The notes under the pieces were generated by a model that was not told the DNA's origin, ran no database searches, and worked only from the letters and a program-made list of their open reading frames with translations. Below, piece by piece: positions 23,278 to 32,753 of a DNA stretch of 64,000 bases (position 1 is its first letter; each line of letters begins with the position of its first letter). The translations under genes and the position numbers were made by a program. Source of the DNA: Nocardioides sp. Lineage in GTDB: Bacteria; Actinomycetota; Actinomycetes; Propionibacteriales; Nocardioidaceae. Location: NCBI RefSeq assembly GCF_030019515.1, contig NZ_JASEEQ010000012.1, positions 97,465-161,464 on the forward strand. The letters are read 5' to 3'.

Positions 23278-26052
23278 TCAGCCGGCGGGGGCCACCGAGG
23301 GCTCGTGGGTGACCTGGTCCCAGGTGAACACGTAGGACCCGCCACCGGTGGGGACGCTCAGCGGCAGGTTGCTGCCGCCCGCCGCGCCTCCGGCGCCGTA
23401 GTTGACGTCCCAGGAGTCGTCGATGGCGACCTTCCACTCGTAGTCGCCTGCCGGCAGCGTGAACGTGCCGTGCCAGCGCCCGTCGGTGCGGTCGAAGGCG
23501 AGGTGGGTGGCGGCGCAGTCGGGCTGCCAGTCACCGGGACAGCCGAGCTCGTCTTGGAGGCTGCCCGCCACGGTGACCGAGTCGACGGCGGGCGATGGCT
23601 CGGCGGTCGTCACCGTAACCGGGGCACTGGTGCGCTGCACGACCCGCTGCTCGCTCAGGGTGGCGCGGTAGCGCACCGTCGTGCCGAGCGGCAGGCCGGA
23701 GACGTCGTCGGTGATCAGGTAGACCGGCGCGGAGCTGTCGGTGCCGAGACTGGTCCAGGGGCCGCCGGCCACGCTGCGCTCGAACTCCACCGCCTGCAAG
23801 GACCGCTCCGGGTCGACGGTGGCGGTGATCGTGACCGGGTCGATGCTGCTCACGGTGCCGCCGTCGGCGGGCGCGGTCACGGTGACCTGCGTTCGAGGCA
23901 CCCGCAACGTACGCACGGCCGAACCGCGGTGGTGGCCGGCGTTGTCGAGCACGGCAGCGCGATACTGCACCGGCAGGCCCGGCGGCAGCGCCGTGACTTC
24001 GTGGAAGACCTGGTACGGCGCGGAGTCGTCGACGCCGATGGTCCGCCACTTCCCGTGGCCGTCGAGCCGGCGCTGGAAGGTCACCTCGGCGAACGCGGAC
24101 CCGGAGACCCGCGCGCGCACGTGCACCCGTCCCCACGAGACCGGGGACGGCGACGGCCGGGTGAGCGAGATCCGGGGAGCCGCCGCAGATCGCGGCATCG
24201 GGTCGGTGGCGACGTACACCGCGGAGGAGAGCCCGGGCAGGGCGAGGTGCAGGCTGCGGTCGGCCCGGCTGGTGAGGGTCGAGGGCCCGGACCCGTAGAC
24301 CTTGCGGAACCCGCCGGAGCGCAGGTACGTCGGGACCGCCGCGCTCGCCCGGTCCTCGCTGTTGTTGAGCGCGACGACGTACTCCCGGTCGTGCCTGCGG
24401 TCGACCCGTGAGAACGCGAAGATCCCCGGGCCGTCCGAGGCGTAGCGGACCTGCTGGGCGCCGTTGCGCAGCGCGGGGTGCCGCGCGGTGAGCGTGGCGA
24501 GCCGGCTGATCGACCGGTACATCGGGGAGTCGGTGACGAAGTTGTCGTCGGCGCCGGTGCGGTCGGTGCCGATCTGGTCGTCGTCCTGGTACTCGGGCAC
24601 CTGGCTGGCGAACATCGTCTGTCGCGCGAGCTGGTCGCCGCCGTCACCGGTGAAGCCCTGCTCGTCGCCGTAGTAGACGACCGGGTTGCCCCGCGAGAAG
24701 TACATGAGCTCGTGGGCGAGCCGGTCGCGGGAGAGCAGCTCGGCGTCGTCGGCGCCGGGGTTGTCGGCCTTCAGGAAGTGGCCGATCCGGCCCATGTCGT
24801 GGTTGCCGAGGAACGTCGGCAGGGAGTAGGCGTTCGAGTTGTAGTCGGTGTACCAGTCGTCGTTGGCGAAGAACCGGGCCAGACCCTGGTTGTCGGCACT
24901 GCGAGACGCAAAGCCGCGCGCGGCGTCCTGGAACGGGAAGTCGAGGACGGCCTGCATCCGGTCGAAGGTCGTGTAGTGCGAGGTGAACGCCTTGGCTGCC
25001 GCGTCGCTGCCGTCGAGCGCCACCTCGCCGAACATGAAGAAGCCCGGGTTCCCGTCGACCGCGGCGAGCTGCTGGATCCGGGTCCCGAACCGCTGCCAGA
25101 ACACGTCGTCGACGTGCTTCATCGTGTCGATGCGGAAGCCGTCGATGTCGAAGTCCCTCACCCAGGTGCGGTAGATGTCGATCATGCCGGTCACCACCTC
25201 CGGCTTCTCGGTGAACAGGTCGTCGAGGCCGAAGAAGTCGCCGTACTGGCTGTCCTCGCCGGTGAACGTCGTGTTGCCCCGGTTGTGGTAGTTCGTGACG
25301 TCGTTGAGCCAGGCGGGGACCTTGAGGTCCTGCTCGTCGGGGTCGAGCACGGGGGTGTAGGGGAACGACGTGGCGGGGTCGAGGGCGGGGAACGGGTCGC
25401 CGATCTGGGCGGGGTCGCGGTCGTCGAACGGATCGCCGTCGGCGTCGCGGTAGGGGACGGCGTCCTTCGACACGTAGGCCGTCCGGTCGCCCTCCTCGTA
25501 GCCGATCACGTCCGCGGTGTGGTTGGTGATGATGTCGAAGTAGACCTTCATCCCGCGCTCGTGGGCGTCGGCGACCAGCGAGGCGAGGTCCTCGTTGGTG
25601 CCGAGATGGGGGTCGACGGTGGTGAAGTCCGTGATCCAGTAGCCGTGGTAGCCCGCGGACGGCCCGTCCTCGAGCTGGACCGCCTTGTTCTTGAAGATGG
25701 GCGTCAGCCAGATCGCGTCGGTGCCGAGCCCCTCGATGTAGTCCAGGTGGGATCGCAGGCCCTCGAGGTCACCGCCGTTGTAGAAGCCCTTCGCCGTGGG
25801 GTCGAAGCCGGTGGTGAGCCGGTCGCCGGTCAGGCCGCCCTCGTCGTTGGTGGCGTCGCCGTTCGCGAACCGGTCGCCCATCACGAAGTAGAAGTCCTCG
25901 TCGGTCACGCCCGGGCGTGGGGCGTGCTGGGCGTAGCCGGCGGGGTGCCGGCCGACCGCCCCCGGGCTCTCGGTCGCGCCGGCCGCACCGGACGGGACGG
26001 CGAGGGCGAGACCGAGGACGGCGACGACCGGTGCGGAGAGCAGGATGCGCAT
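23278..26052 (-). CDS. Secreted GH13 alpha-amylase with Ig-like and starch-binding-type modules
   Basis: 924 residues. Signal peptide at 1-24 (VVAVLGLALAVPSGAAG). The GH13 barrel spans about 45-600 with the four regions: 'DIITNHT' (173-179), 'GFRIDTMKH' with nucleophile Asp309, 'FGEVALD' with acid/base Glu343, and 'GNHDMGR' with Asp419. Three beta-sandwich modules follow: two Ig-like repeats and a C-terminal X25/pullulanase-type module ('LPAGDYEWKVAIDDSW'). It should hydrolyse alpha-1,4-glucans outside the cell. A GGAGGGA ribosome binding site precedes ATG. No LacI-type operator is visible upstream of it. Confidence 0.92.
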   Translation of the reverse strand: MRILLSAPVVAVLGLALAVPSGAAGATESPGAVGRHPAGYAQHAPRPGVTDEDFYFVMGDRFANGDATNDEGGLTGDRLTTGFDPTAKGFYNGGDLEGLRSHLDYIEGLGTDAIWLTPIFKNKAVQLEDGPSAGYHGYWITDFTTVDPHLGTNEDLASLVADAHERGMKVYFDIITNHTADVIGYEEGDRTAYVSKDAVPYRDADGDPFDDRDPAQIGDPFPALDPATSFPYTPVLDPDEQDLKVPAWLNDVTNYHNRGNTTFTGEDSQYGDFFGLDDLFTEKPEVVTGMIDIYRTWVRDFDIDGFRIDTMKHVDDVFWQRFGTRIQQLAAVDGNPGFFMFGEVALDGSDAAAKAFTSHYTTFDRMQAVLDFPFQDAARGFASRSADNQGLARFFANDDWYTDYNSNAYSLPTFLGNHDMGRIGHFLKADNPGADDAELLSRDRLAHELMYFSRGNPVVYYGDEQGFTGDGGDQLARQTMFASQVPEYQDDDQIGTDRTGADDNFVTDSPMYRSISRLATLTARHPALRNGAQQVRYASDGPGIFAFSRVDRRHDREYVVALNNSEDRASAAVPTYLRSGGFRKVYGSGPSTLTSRADRSLHLALPGLSSAVYVATDPMPRSAAAPRISLTRPSPSPVSWGRVHVRARVSGSAFAEVTFQRRLDGHGKWRTIGVDDSAPYQVFHEVTALPPGLPVQYRAAVLDNAGHHRGSAVRTLRVPRTQVTVTAPADGGTVSSIDPVTITATVDPERSLQAVEFERSVAGGPWTSLGTDSSAPVYLITDDVSGLPLGTTVRYRATLSEQRVVQRTSAPVTVTTAEPSPAVDSVTVAGSLQDELGCPGDWQPDCAATHLAFDRTDGRWHGTFTLPAGDYEWKVAIDDSWDVNYGAGGAAGGSNLPLSVPTGGGSYVFTWDQVTHEPSVAPAG

Positions 26053-26251
26053 GGGGTCCCTCCCGAGGACGTGAACCAGATCACAGGTGGGAGCAACCTA
26101 GGCCGATCCCGACGGAGCGGCAAGGGACCCCGGGCCGGGCCGCGCGACCGGCGGCGAGACGGTCCAGGCCGGGCGCACCGGGGCGCTGATCTTCTCGGTC
26201 CCGCGCGGCATCGCCGCGCTCTCGCAGGTCCTTCGGCCCCCGACCGGCGCG

Positions 26252-26273
26252 CCCTGGCCCGTTCGGGCCAGGG
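26252..26273. terminator. Perfect 9-bp hairpin
   Basis: CCCTGGCCC-GTTC-GGGCCAGGG in a 330-base space between the amylase start and a tautomerase fragment. No U-tract follows. The rest of this gap (26053-26379) shows no convincing gene; it may contain remains of whatever lay before the deletion. Confidence 0.45.
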
Positions 26274-26379
26274 GCGGAGACCGCGGAAGGTGGCCGCTGC
26301 GGGCGACGCGCGGCCCGCACGCCTGCGCGAGCGTTGCTCCAGGCGCCCACCGGGGGTGCCGGGACCGAGAGGGAACGTC

Positions 26380-26450
26380 ATGCCACTGATCCAGGTCAAG
26401 GTGATCGAGAACGTCTTCACCGACGAGCAGAAGCAGGAGATCGTCCGCAG
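26380..26450 (+). pseudogene. 5' fragment of a 4-oxalocrotonate tautomerase-family gene
   Basis: ATG 26380 begins MPLIQVKVIENVFTDEQKQE, the catalytic N-terminal Pro and first strand/helix of a small tautomerase (normally 60-75 residues). After about residue 24 (IVRSGWAS) the family resemblance stops and HelR sequence in another frame takes over. This is a truncated remnant at a deletion or recombination junction near 26450. Confidence 0.7.
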
Positions 26451-27287
26451 CGGCTGGGCGAGCCGGACGTGTCGAGGCGCCGGCGCCAGCGGGAGGCCGC
26501 GCTCGCCGCGCAGGCGGAGGAGATGTCCCACGTGGTCGACCACCTGATCGCGACCGACGACTCCGAGATGCGCGTGATATCGATGCTGCGGGTCGAGGAC
26601 CTGCAGGGCGCGCTGGTCGACGAGGACGCCGTCTCGAGGCCCGACCCGGACCTGCTGGCCGGGCCGTTCGCGCACGTCGTGGTGGACGAGGCCCAGGAGC
26701 TGACCGACGCGGAGTGGCAGATGCTGCTGCTGCGCTGCCCCTCGCGCAGCCTCACGATCGTCGGGGACCGCGCCCAGGCCCGGCACGGGTTCGCGGAGTC
26801 CTGGGCGGAGCGGCTGCACCGGATCGGGCTCGATCGGGTCGAGCTGGCCTCGCTGAGCATCAACTACCGGACGCCGGAGGAGGTGATGGCCGAGGCGGAG
26901 CCGGTGATCCGCGCGGCCCTGCCCGACGCCAACGTCCCCGTGTCGGTCCGGAGCACCGGCGTGCCGGTCCAGCACGGCCCGGCGGCGGACCTGGCCACGG
27001 TCCTCGGCTCCTGGCTCGCCGCGCACGCCGAGGGCATCGCCGCCGTCATCGCCGCGCCCGCGGTCGAGGGGCTCGGCCCGACCGGGCGGGTCCGTTCGCT
27101 GACCCCGGAGCTCGCCAAGGGCCTCGAGTTCGACCTCGTCGTGCTCGTCGACCCCGACACCTTCGGCGCCGGCGTCGAGGGCGCCGTCGACCGGTACGTC
27201 GCGATGACCCGCACCACCCAGCGACTCGTCGTCCTCACCAGCGCACCGCCACCGGGCTCGACGGGCTGGAGCCCGAGCGGTCACTGA
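26451..27287 (+). pseudogene. helR: 3' fragment of helR (RNA polymerase recycling helicase)
   Basis: About 278 codons encode the C-terminal third of a HelD/HelR superfamily I ATPase: helicase motif II 'HVVVDEAQELTDAEWQML', 'IVGDRAQARHGF', 'INYRTPEEVMAEAEP', 'LAKGLEFDLVVLVDP' and 'RYVAMTRTTQRLVVLT'. Complete HelR has about 700 residues and an N-terminal coiled coil plus Walker A, which are absent. HelR removes stalled or rifamycin-bound RNA polymerase, so this strain has probably lost that function unless another copy exists. No start codon fits the fragment. Confidence 0.75.
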
Positions 27288-27303
27288 TCGCTCCGGACGA
27301 TTT

Positions 27304-27321
27304 CCCACCCGTCGGGGTGGG
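27304..27321. terminator. Hairpin between helR remnant and first cox operon
   Basis: CCCACCC-GTCG-GGGTGGG, perfect 7-bp stem, 16 bases after the helR stop and 19 before the coxM GTG. It may end readthrough from the left. Confidence 0.45.
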
Positions 27322-27340
27322 TCCCCGTAGCATCGGCCGC

Positions 27341-28219
27341 GTGCAGGTACCGGCGCCGATCGAGTACGAGCGCGCGACCAGCGTCGAGCATGCGATCGGG
27401 CTGCTGACGCGGCTCGGCGACGAGGCGCGGCTGATCGCCGGCGGGCACAGCCTGCTGCCGATGATGAAGCTGCGGCTGGCCAACCCCGAGTACCTCATCG
27501 ACATCAACGACCTGCACGGCCAGCTGAGCTACATCGACATCGGCGCGACCCGGGTGCGGATCGGTGCGATGACCCGGCACCGGGAGCTGCTCGAGTCGGT
27601 CGCGCTCGCGGAGGTCTGCCCGATCTTCCGCGACGCCGAGCGGGTGATCGCCGACCCGCCGGTCCGCAACCGGGGCACGCTCGGCGGTGCGCTCTGCCAG
27701 GCCGACCCCTCCGAGGACCTCTCCTCGGTCTGCACGACGCTCGACGCCAGCTGCGTGATCCGCGGCCGCGACGGCGAGCGGGTGGTGTCCATGGACGACT
27801 TCCACCGCGGGCCGTACGAGACGGCGGTCCGGCACGACGAGATGCTGATCGAGGTGCGCATCCCGATGCGCCCGCACGGCAGCAGTGCCTACGCGAAGGT
27901 CGACCGCCGGGCCGGTGACTGGGCGGTCGCCGCGGCCGGCGCCGCGCTCTGGCTCGACGAGCACGGCACGATCGCCGACGCCCGGGTCGGCCTCGCCGCG
28001 GTCGGACCCAACACCACCGGGATCCCTGCGATCTCGGAGGCGCTGCGCGGGCGGGCGCCGGGCGAGGACGCCTGGACCGAGGCCGCGGCGATCGCGGAGG
28101 CCGCCTGCCGGCCGGTCACCGACAGTCGGGGGAGCGCGGACTACAAGCGCCACCTGGCCGGCGAGCTCACCCGGCGTACCCTCCGCACGGCCTGGGAGCG
28201 GGTGGTCGCGTGGAGGTGA
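27341..28219 (+). CDS. coxM: CO dehydrogenase-type FAD subunit (set 1)
   Basis: 292 residues from GTG 27341. FAD-binding motifs 'LIAGGHSLLPMMKLR' (about 31-45) and 'NRGTLGGALCQADPSED' (about 109-125) are those of the medium subunit of molybdenum hydroxylases, which passes electrons from the Fe-S clusters to the membrane acceptor. The C-terminal CO_deh_flav_C domain is complete. It overlaps coxS by ten bases. Order M-S-L is typical of form I CO dehydrogenase. Confidence 0.88.
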   Translation: MQVPAPIEYERATSVEHAIGLLTRLGDEARLIAGGHSLLPMMKLRLANPEYLIDINDLHGQLSYIDIGATRVRIGAMTRHRELLESVALAEVCPIFRDAERVIADPPVRNRGTLGGALCQADPSEDLSSVCTTLDASCVIRGRDGERVVSMDDFHRGPYETAVRHDEMLIEVRIPMRPHGSSAYAKVDRRAGDWAVAAAGAALWLDEHGTIADARVGLAAVGPNTTGIPAISEALRGRAPGEDAWTEAAAIAEAACRPVTDSRGSADYKRHLAGELTRRTLRTAWERVVAWR

Positions 28220-28686
28220 CGTTGAGCGTCAACGGCGAGCCCGTCACCCGCGACGTCGAGGCGCGGCTGCTGCTGGTGCACTTCCTGCGCGACGAGCTCG
28301 GCCTGACCGGCACGCACTGGGGCTGCGACACGAGCAACTGCGGCAGCTGCGTCGTCCTGTACGACGACGAGCCGGTCAAGTCGTGCACGGTGCTCACCGC
28401 GATGGCCGGGGGGCACGACGTCCGCACCGTCGAGGACCTCGAACAGGACGAGGTTCTCGACCCGGTGCAGCAGGGCTTCATGGAGTGCCACGGCCTGCAG
28501 TGCGGGTTCTGCACCCCGGGGATGCTTATGTCGGCTCGGGCGCTGCTCGACCGCGACCCGGACCCGAGCGAGGACGTGATCCGCGAGGCGATCTCCGGGC
28601 AGATCTGCCGGTGCACCGGCTACGCGTCCATCGTTCGGTCGGTGCGCTGGGCCGCCGTGCACCCGGAGGGGAGGAGCGAGGCATGA
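28210..28686 (+). CDS. coxS: CO dehydrogenase-type [2Fe-2S] subunit (set 1)
   Basis: 158 residues with both clusters: plant-ferredoxin type Cys39, Cys44, Cys47, Cys59 ('GCDTSNCGSCVVL') and the helical-domain cluster Cys98, Cys101, Cys133, Cys135 ('[11 protein letters not shown]', 'QICRCTGY'). It carries electrons from the molybdenum site to FAD. GTG start inside the coxM end; its TGA overlaps the coxL ATG. Confidence 0.93.
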   Translation: MEVTLSVNGEPVTRDVEARLLLVHFLRDELGLTGTHWGCDTSNCGSCVVLYDDEPVKSCTVLTAMAGGHDVRTVEDLEQDEVLDPVQQGFMECHGLQCGFCTPGMLMSARALLDRDPDPSEDVIREAISGQICRCTGYASIVRSVRWAAVHPEGRSEA

Positions 28687-31067
28687 CGACGGTCGACCGG
28701 GGCCCGGTCGGGCACGGCCGGATGCTCCGCAAGGAGGACCGGCGGTTCGTGCGCGGCCGCGGGAAGTTCCTCGACGACATCGCGCTGCCGGGCATGCTGC
28801 ACCTCGCCGTGCTCCGGTCGCCGGTCGCGCACGCCCGGATCGTCTCCGTCGACACCCTGGCCGCCGAGGCGCACCCGAAGGTCAAGGCGGTCGTCACCGG
28901 CGCGATGCTCGAGGAGCGCGGTCTGGCCTGGATGCCCACGCTCTCCGGCGACCGGCAGGCCGTGCTGGCCACCGACAAGGTGCGGTTCCAGGGCCAGGAG
29001 GTCGCGTTCGTCGTCGCCGAGGACCGGTACTCCGCGCGCGACGCGCTCGAGCTGATCGACGTCGAGTACGACGTGCTCCCGCCGGTCGTGGACGCCCGCC
29101 GCGCGCTCGACCCGGACGCGCCACTCATCCGCGATGACGTCGCGGGCAAGGCCGACAACCACTGCTTCGACTGGGAGACCGGCGACGCGGCCGCAACCGC
29201 GGCGGTGTTCGACCGGGCCGAGGTCGTCGTCCGCCAGGAGATGGTGTTCCCACGCGTGCACCCGGCGCCGCTGGAGACCTGCGGGGCGGTCGCCGACTAC
29301 GACCGGGTCGAGGAGAAGCTCGTCCTCTGGGCGACCACCCAGGCGCCGCACGCGCACCGCACGCTGTACTCGATGTTCGCCGGCATCCCCGAGCACCGGA
29401 TCCGGGTGATCTCGCCGGACATCGGTGGCGGCTTCGGCAACAAGGTGCCGATCTACCCCGGCTACGTCTGCGCGATCGTCGGCTCGATGCTCACCGGCAG
29501 GCCGGTGAAGTGGACCGAGGACCGCACCGAGAACCTGATCGCGTCCGGCTTCGCCCGCGACTACGTCATGCAGGGCGAGATCGCCGCGACCCGCGACGGG
29601 CGGATCCTCGCGCTGCGCAGCCACGTGCTCGCGGACCACGGCGCGTTCAACGGCACTGCCGCGCCGCGGAAGTTCCCCGGTGGGTTCTTCGGCGTGTTCA
29701 CCGGCAGCTACGACATCGAGGCGGCGTACTGCTCGATGACCGCGGTGCACACGAACAAGGCGCCGGGCGGGGTCGCGTACGCCTGCTCGTTCCGCATCGC
29801 CGAGGCCGTCTACCTCGTCGAGCGGATGGTCGACCTGCTCGCCGACGAGCTGGGCGTCGACCCGGTCGAGCTCCGGCTGCGCAACTTCATCCGCAGCGAT
29901 CAGTTCCCGTACACCTCCCGCACCGGGTGGGTGTACGACTCGGGCGACTACGCGACGACGATGCAGGAGGCGCTGCGGATCGCCGGGTACGACGAGCTCC
30001 GCGCCGAGCAGGCCGCGCGGCGGGAGCACGCCGGAGACGGCCAGAGCCTGATGGGGATCGGTGTCTCCTTCTTCACCGAGGCCGTCGGCGCCGGGCCGCG
30101 CAAGGACATGGACATGCTCGGCCTCGGCATGGCCGACGGTTGCGAGCTGCGGGTGCACCCGACCGGGTCGGCGGTGCTGCGGATCTCGGTGCAGACCCAG
30201 GGGCAGGGGCACGAGACGACGTTCGCCCAGCTGGTCGCCGAGGAGCTCGGCATCCACCCCGAGAACGTCGACGTCGTGCACGGCGACACCGACAACACGC
30301 CGTACGGGCTGGGGACCTACGGGTCCCGGTCGACCCCGGTGTCCGGGGCGGCGGCGGTGATCGCGTCGCGGCGGGTGCGCGAGAAGGCGCGGCTGATCGC
30401 GGCCGGGATGCTCGAGGTGGCGCCGGAGGACCTGGAGTGGACCAAGGACAGCTCTGGGGGACGGTTCGACGTGCGCGGCGTGCCGGACTCCGGGGTCACG
30501 ATCGAGCAGGTCGCGATGCGCGCGCACGGCGCCGGCGACCTGCCCGAGGGCGTCGAGGGCGGGCTGGACGCGCAGGTGTCCTACAACCCCGACAGCCTCA
30601 CCTACCCCTACGGCGCCTACATCTGCGTCGTCGACATCGACCCCGGCACCGCGGTCGTGAAGGTACGGCGGTTCATCGCCGTCGACGACTGCGGCACCCG
30701 CATCAACGAGATGATCGTGGAGGGCCAGATCCACGGCGGCCTGACCGACGGCGTCGGCATGGCCCTGATGCAGTTCATCGGCTACGACGAGCACGGCAAC
30801 TGCCTCGGCGGCTCGCTCATGGACTACCTGATCCCGACCGCCAAGGAGGTGCCCGACTGGGAGACCGGGATGACGGTCACCCCGTCACCGCACCACCCGA
30901 TCGGCGCCAAGGGCGTCGGCGAGTCCGCGACCGTCGGCTCGCCGCCGGCGGTCGTCAACGCGGTGATCGACGCGCTCGCGCCGTACGGTGTGCGGCACGC
31001 CGACATGCCGCTCACCCCGTCGCGAGTCTGGGAGGCGATGCAGGGCCGTGCCACGCCTCCTCAGTGA
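28683..31067 (+). CDS. coxL: Form I-like CO dehydrogenase large subunit with AYACSFR loop (set 1)
   Basis: 794 residues, close to the 809 of Oligotropha CoxL. Molybdopterin-binding loops are present ('[12 protein letters not shown]', 'GQGHETTFAQLVAEELG', 'IGAKGVGESATVG' with the catalytic Glu). The active-site loop reads AYACSFR at 365-371. The copper-ligand Cys368 is kept, so this is a form I-type enzyme rather than form II (AYRGAGR), but the residue before it is Ala where true CoxL has Arg. It may be a functional CO dehydrogenase with altered affinity or a paralogue for another substrate. Confidence 0.85.
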   Translation: MTTVDRGPVGHGRMLRKEDRRFVRGRGKFLDDIALPGMLHLAVLRSPVAHARIVSVDTLAAEAHPKVKAVVTGAMLEERGLAWMPTLSGDRQAVLATDKVRFQGQEVAFVVAEDRYSARDALELIDVEYDVLPPVVDARRALDPDAPLIRDDVAGKADNHCFDWETGDAAATAAVFDRAEVVVRQEMVFPRVHPAPLETCGAVADYDRVEEKLVLWATTQAPHAHRTLYSMFAGIPEHRIRVISPDIGGGFGNKVPIYPGYVCAIVGSMLTGRPVKWTEDRTENLIASGFARDYVMQGEIAATRDGRILALRSHVLADHGAFNGTAAPRKFPGGFFGVFTGSYDIEAAYCSMTAVHTNKAPGGVAYACSFRIAEAVYLVERMVDLLADELGVDPVELRLRNFIRSDQFPYTSRTGWVYDSGDYATTMQEALRIAGYDELRAEQAARREHAGDGQSLMGIGVSFFTEAVGAGPRKDMDMLGLGMADGCELRVHPTGSAVLRISVQTQGQGHETTFAQLVAEELGIHPENVDVVHGDTDNTPYGLGTYGSRSTPVSGAAAVIASRRVREKARLIAAGMLEVAPEDLEWTKDSSGGRFDVRGVPDSGVTIEQVAMRAHGAGDLPEGVEGGLDAQVSYNPDSLTYPYGAYICVVDIDPGTAVVKVRRFIAVDDCGTRINEMIVEGQIHGGLTDGVGMALMQFIGYDEHGNCLGGSLMDYLIPTAKEVPDWETGMTVTPSPHHPIGAKGVGESATVGSPPAVVNAVIDALAPYGVRHADMPLTPSRVWEAMQGRATPPQ

Positions 31068-31638
31068 CGTCACCGCGCTCGTGCTGGCGGCCGGTGGCTC
31101 GTCCCGTCTCGGCCGGCCCAAGCAGCTCCTGCCGCTCGGCGACGCGACGCTGCTCGACGCGACGCTGTCGGTCGTGCGCCGGTGCGGGTTCGGCCAGGTC
31201 GTCGTCGCCCTGGGCGGCGCGGCCGACGACGTCGCCGCGACCGTCGACCTCACGGGCGTGGACGTGGTGCGCAACCCGGACTTCGGCGCCGGCTGCTCGT
31301 CCTCGATCGGGGCGGCGCTGCCTGCCGTCAGCTCGGCCGCGGGCTTCGTGCTGATGCTCGGCGACCAGCCGGAGATCTCCGAGTCCGCGGTGCGGGCGGT
31401 GGCCGCTGTCGACGCGGACCTCGCGGTGTGCCGGTACGACGACGGTCTCGGCCACCCGTTCTGGCTGGGGCGCGCCCTGTTCGGCGAGCTGGCGAGCCTC
31501 CACGGCGACAAGGCTGTGTGGCGGCTCGTGGACGCCGCCGGACCCTCGCTCGTGACCGTGGACGTCGATGGGCCTGTCCCCGCCGACGTCGACATCGAGG
31601 CCGAGTACGAGGCGCTGCTGGCGAGGTGGGCCCGGTGA
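31048..31638 (+). CDS. MocA-like molybdenum cofactor cytidylyltransferase
   Basis: 196 residues from GTG 31048, overlapping coxL by 20 bases. 'LVLAAGGSSRLGRPKQLLPL' (11-30) is the nucleotide-binding signature of MobA/MocA transferases, followed by 'FVLMLGDQPEIS' with the metal Asp. CO dehydrogenase needs molybdopterin cytosine dinucleotide, so CTP-dependent maturation of the cofactor is the natural role. Confidence 0.85.
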   Translation: MPRLLSDVTALVLAAGGSSRLGRPKQLLPLGDATLLDATLSVVRRCGFGQVVVALGGAADDVAATVDLTGVDVVRNPDFGAGCSSSIGAALPAVSSAAGFVLMLGDQPEISESAVRAVAAVDADLAVCRYDDGLGHPFWLGRALFGELASLHGDKAVWRLVDAAGPSLVTVDVDGPVPADVDIEAEYEALLARWAR

Positions 31639-32591
31639 CCCCGACCCAGCTCCGCGCGTTCGCGACCGTCGTACGGCTCGGCTCGGTGAAGGCGGCGGCA
31701 GCCGAGCTCGAGGTGTCCGAGGCCGCGGTCTCGCTGCATGTCGGCCAGCTGCGCAAGGAGCTCGGCGACCAGCTCTTCAGCCGCACCGCGTCCGGCCTCG
31801 CGTTCACACCCGGCGGGCTCCGGCTCGCCAGCCGCGCGGTCGAGCTGCTCGGCCTCCAGGACCGCACCGTGCTCGAGGTGCGCGAGGCCGGCGTCGGCCG
31901 CCGGATGTTGCGGCTGGGCACCACCGCGCTGTTCGCGGAGTACGCCGCGCCGGGGCTGATCGGCCTGTTCGCCGACCGCGCCCACGACCTCGACGTCGAG
32001 CTCAGCGTCCACCGCGCCCGGGACTTCGAGCAGCTCCTCCTCACCCGCACCGTCGACGCGACCGTCGGCCCGCGCCCGGCCACCGGCGACCCGGCGCTGA
32101 CCAGCAAGCTGTTCCTCAACTACCAGGTGCTCGCGGTCGTGAGCCCCGAGCACCCGATCACGCGTGGCCAGCCCGGCATCGCCATGCTGCGCGACCAGAC
32201 CTGGCTGGTCGGACCGTCGGCGGCCGACGACTCCGGAGTGATCCCGGGGCTGTTGCAGCGGATCGGCGTACCCGAGGAGCGACAGCAGATCTTCCAGTCC
32301 CACGCCGCGGCGCTCGAGGAGGCCAAGCGCGGCGCGGGGATCACCCTCGCGGTGGCGTTCGCGGTCGCCCAGGACCTCGCCGCCGGCGCGCTGGTCCGCG
32401 TGCCCGGCCGCCCGGTCCAGGGCCAGGGCACCTGGAACATCTCGATCCTCGGCGGCGAGCGGGCCACGCCGGCCGCTGCGGAGATGGCGCGCTTCGTCAC
32501 CACGCCCCGCGCCACCCAGGCGATGCTGCGCGGCCGCGGCGTCACCCACGGCCGGTTCAAGCCCGCCGTGCACGTGACGCTCTGGAGCTGA
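31635..32591 (+). CDS. LysR-family regulator of the cox locus
   Basis: 318 residues from GTG overlapping the previous stop (GTGA). N-terminal HTH ('LGSVKAAAAELEVSEAAVSL', about 15-34) and a LysR substrate-binding domain (90-300). LysR proteins such as CutR activate CO dehydrogenase operons in mycobacteria, and this gene is the last of the first cox operon. Direct control of both cox sets is inferred. Confidence 0.85.
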   Translation: MTPTQLRAFATVVRLGSVKAAAAELEVSEAAVSLHVGQLRKELGDQLFSRTASGLAFTPGGLRLASRAVELLGLQDRTVLEVREAGVGRRMLRLGTTALFAEYAAPGLIGLFADRAHDLDVELSVHRARDFEQLLLTRTVDATVGPRPATGDPALTSKLFLNYQVLAVVSPEHPITRGQPGIAMLRDQTWLVGPSAADDSGVIPGLLQRIGVPEERQQIFQSHAAALEEAKRGAGITLAVAFAVAQDLAAGALVRVPGRPVQGQGTWNISILGGERATPAAAEMARFVTTPRATQAMLRGRGVTHGRFKPAVHVTLWS

Positions 32592-32607
32592 GGCCGCGCC
32601 CCCGCGC

Positions 32608-32665
32608 CCCGCCGGGACGTCATACGGACAGTGTGTCCCCCTCCACCCTCCGTATGACGTCCCGG
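32608..32665. repeat. 58-bp hairpin repeat, copy 1
   Basis: Identical over 58 bases to 33759-33816. Perfect 16-bp arms CGGGACGTCATACGGA (32614-32629) and TCCGTATGACGTCCCG (32650-32665) enclose a 20-base loop (CAGTGTGTCCCC then CTCCACCC). It lies 16 bases after the LysR stop and could act as a terminator as well as being a mobile or REP-like repeat. Confidence 0.85.
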
Positions 32666-32753
32666 GGAGGCGAGGGGAGCGCGAGCCCGGTCGGCGTCCA
32701 CAGCCGCGGCGGGGTGCAGGGACATCCACCGTGAACGTCGCGCGGCGAGCGCG

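Noticed and set aside
26334..27287. A functional 317-codon helicase-like gene
   Set aside because: It lacks the N-terminal coiled coil and Walker A, and its first 40 codons are antisense-like Arg-rich sequence over the tautomerase fragment; a deletion remnant explains it better.
27288..27340. Molybdenum cofactor riboswitch before the cox genes
   Set aside because: The 53-base leader holds only one simple hairpin, too short for a Moco riboswitch; the leader at 33817-33923 shows dyads but no such fold by eye.
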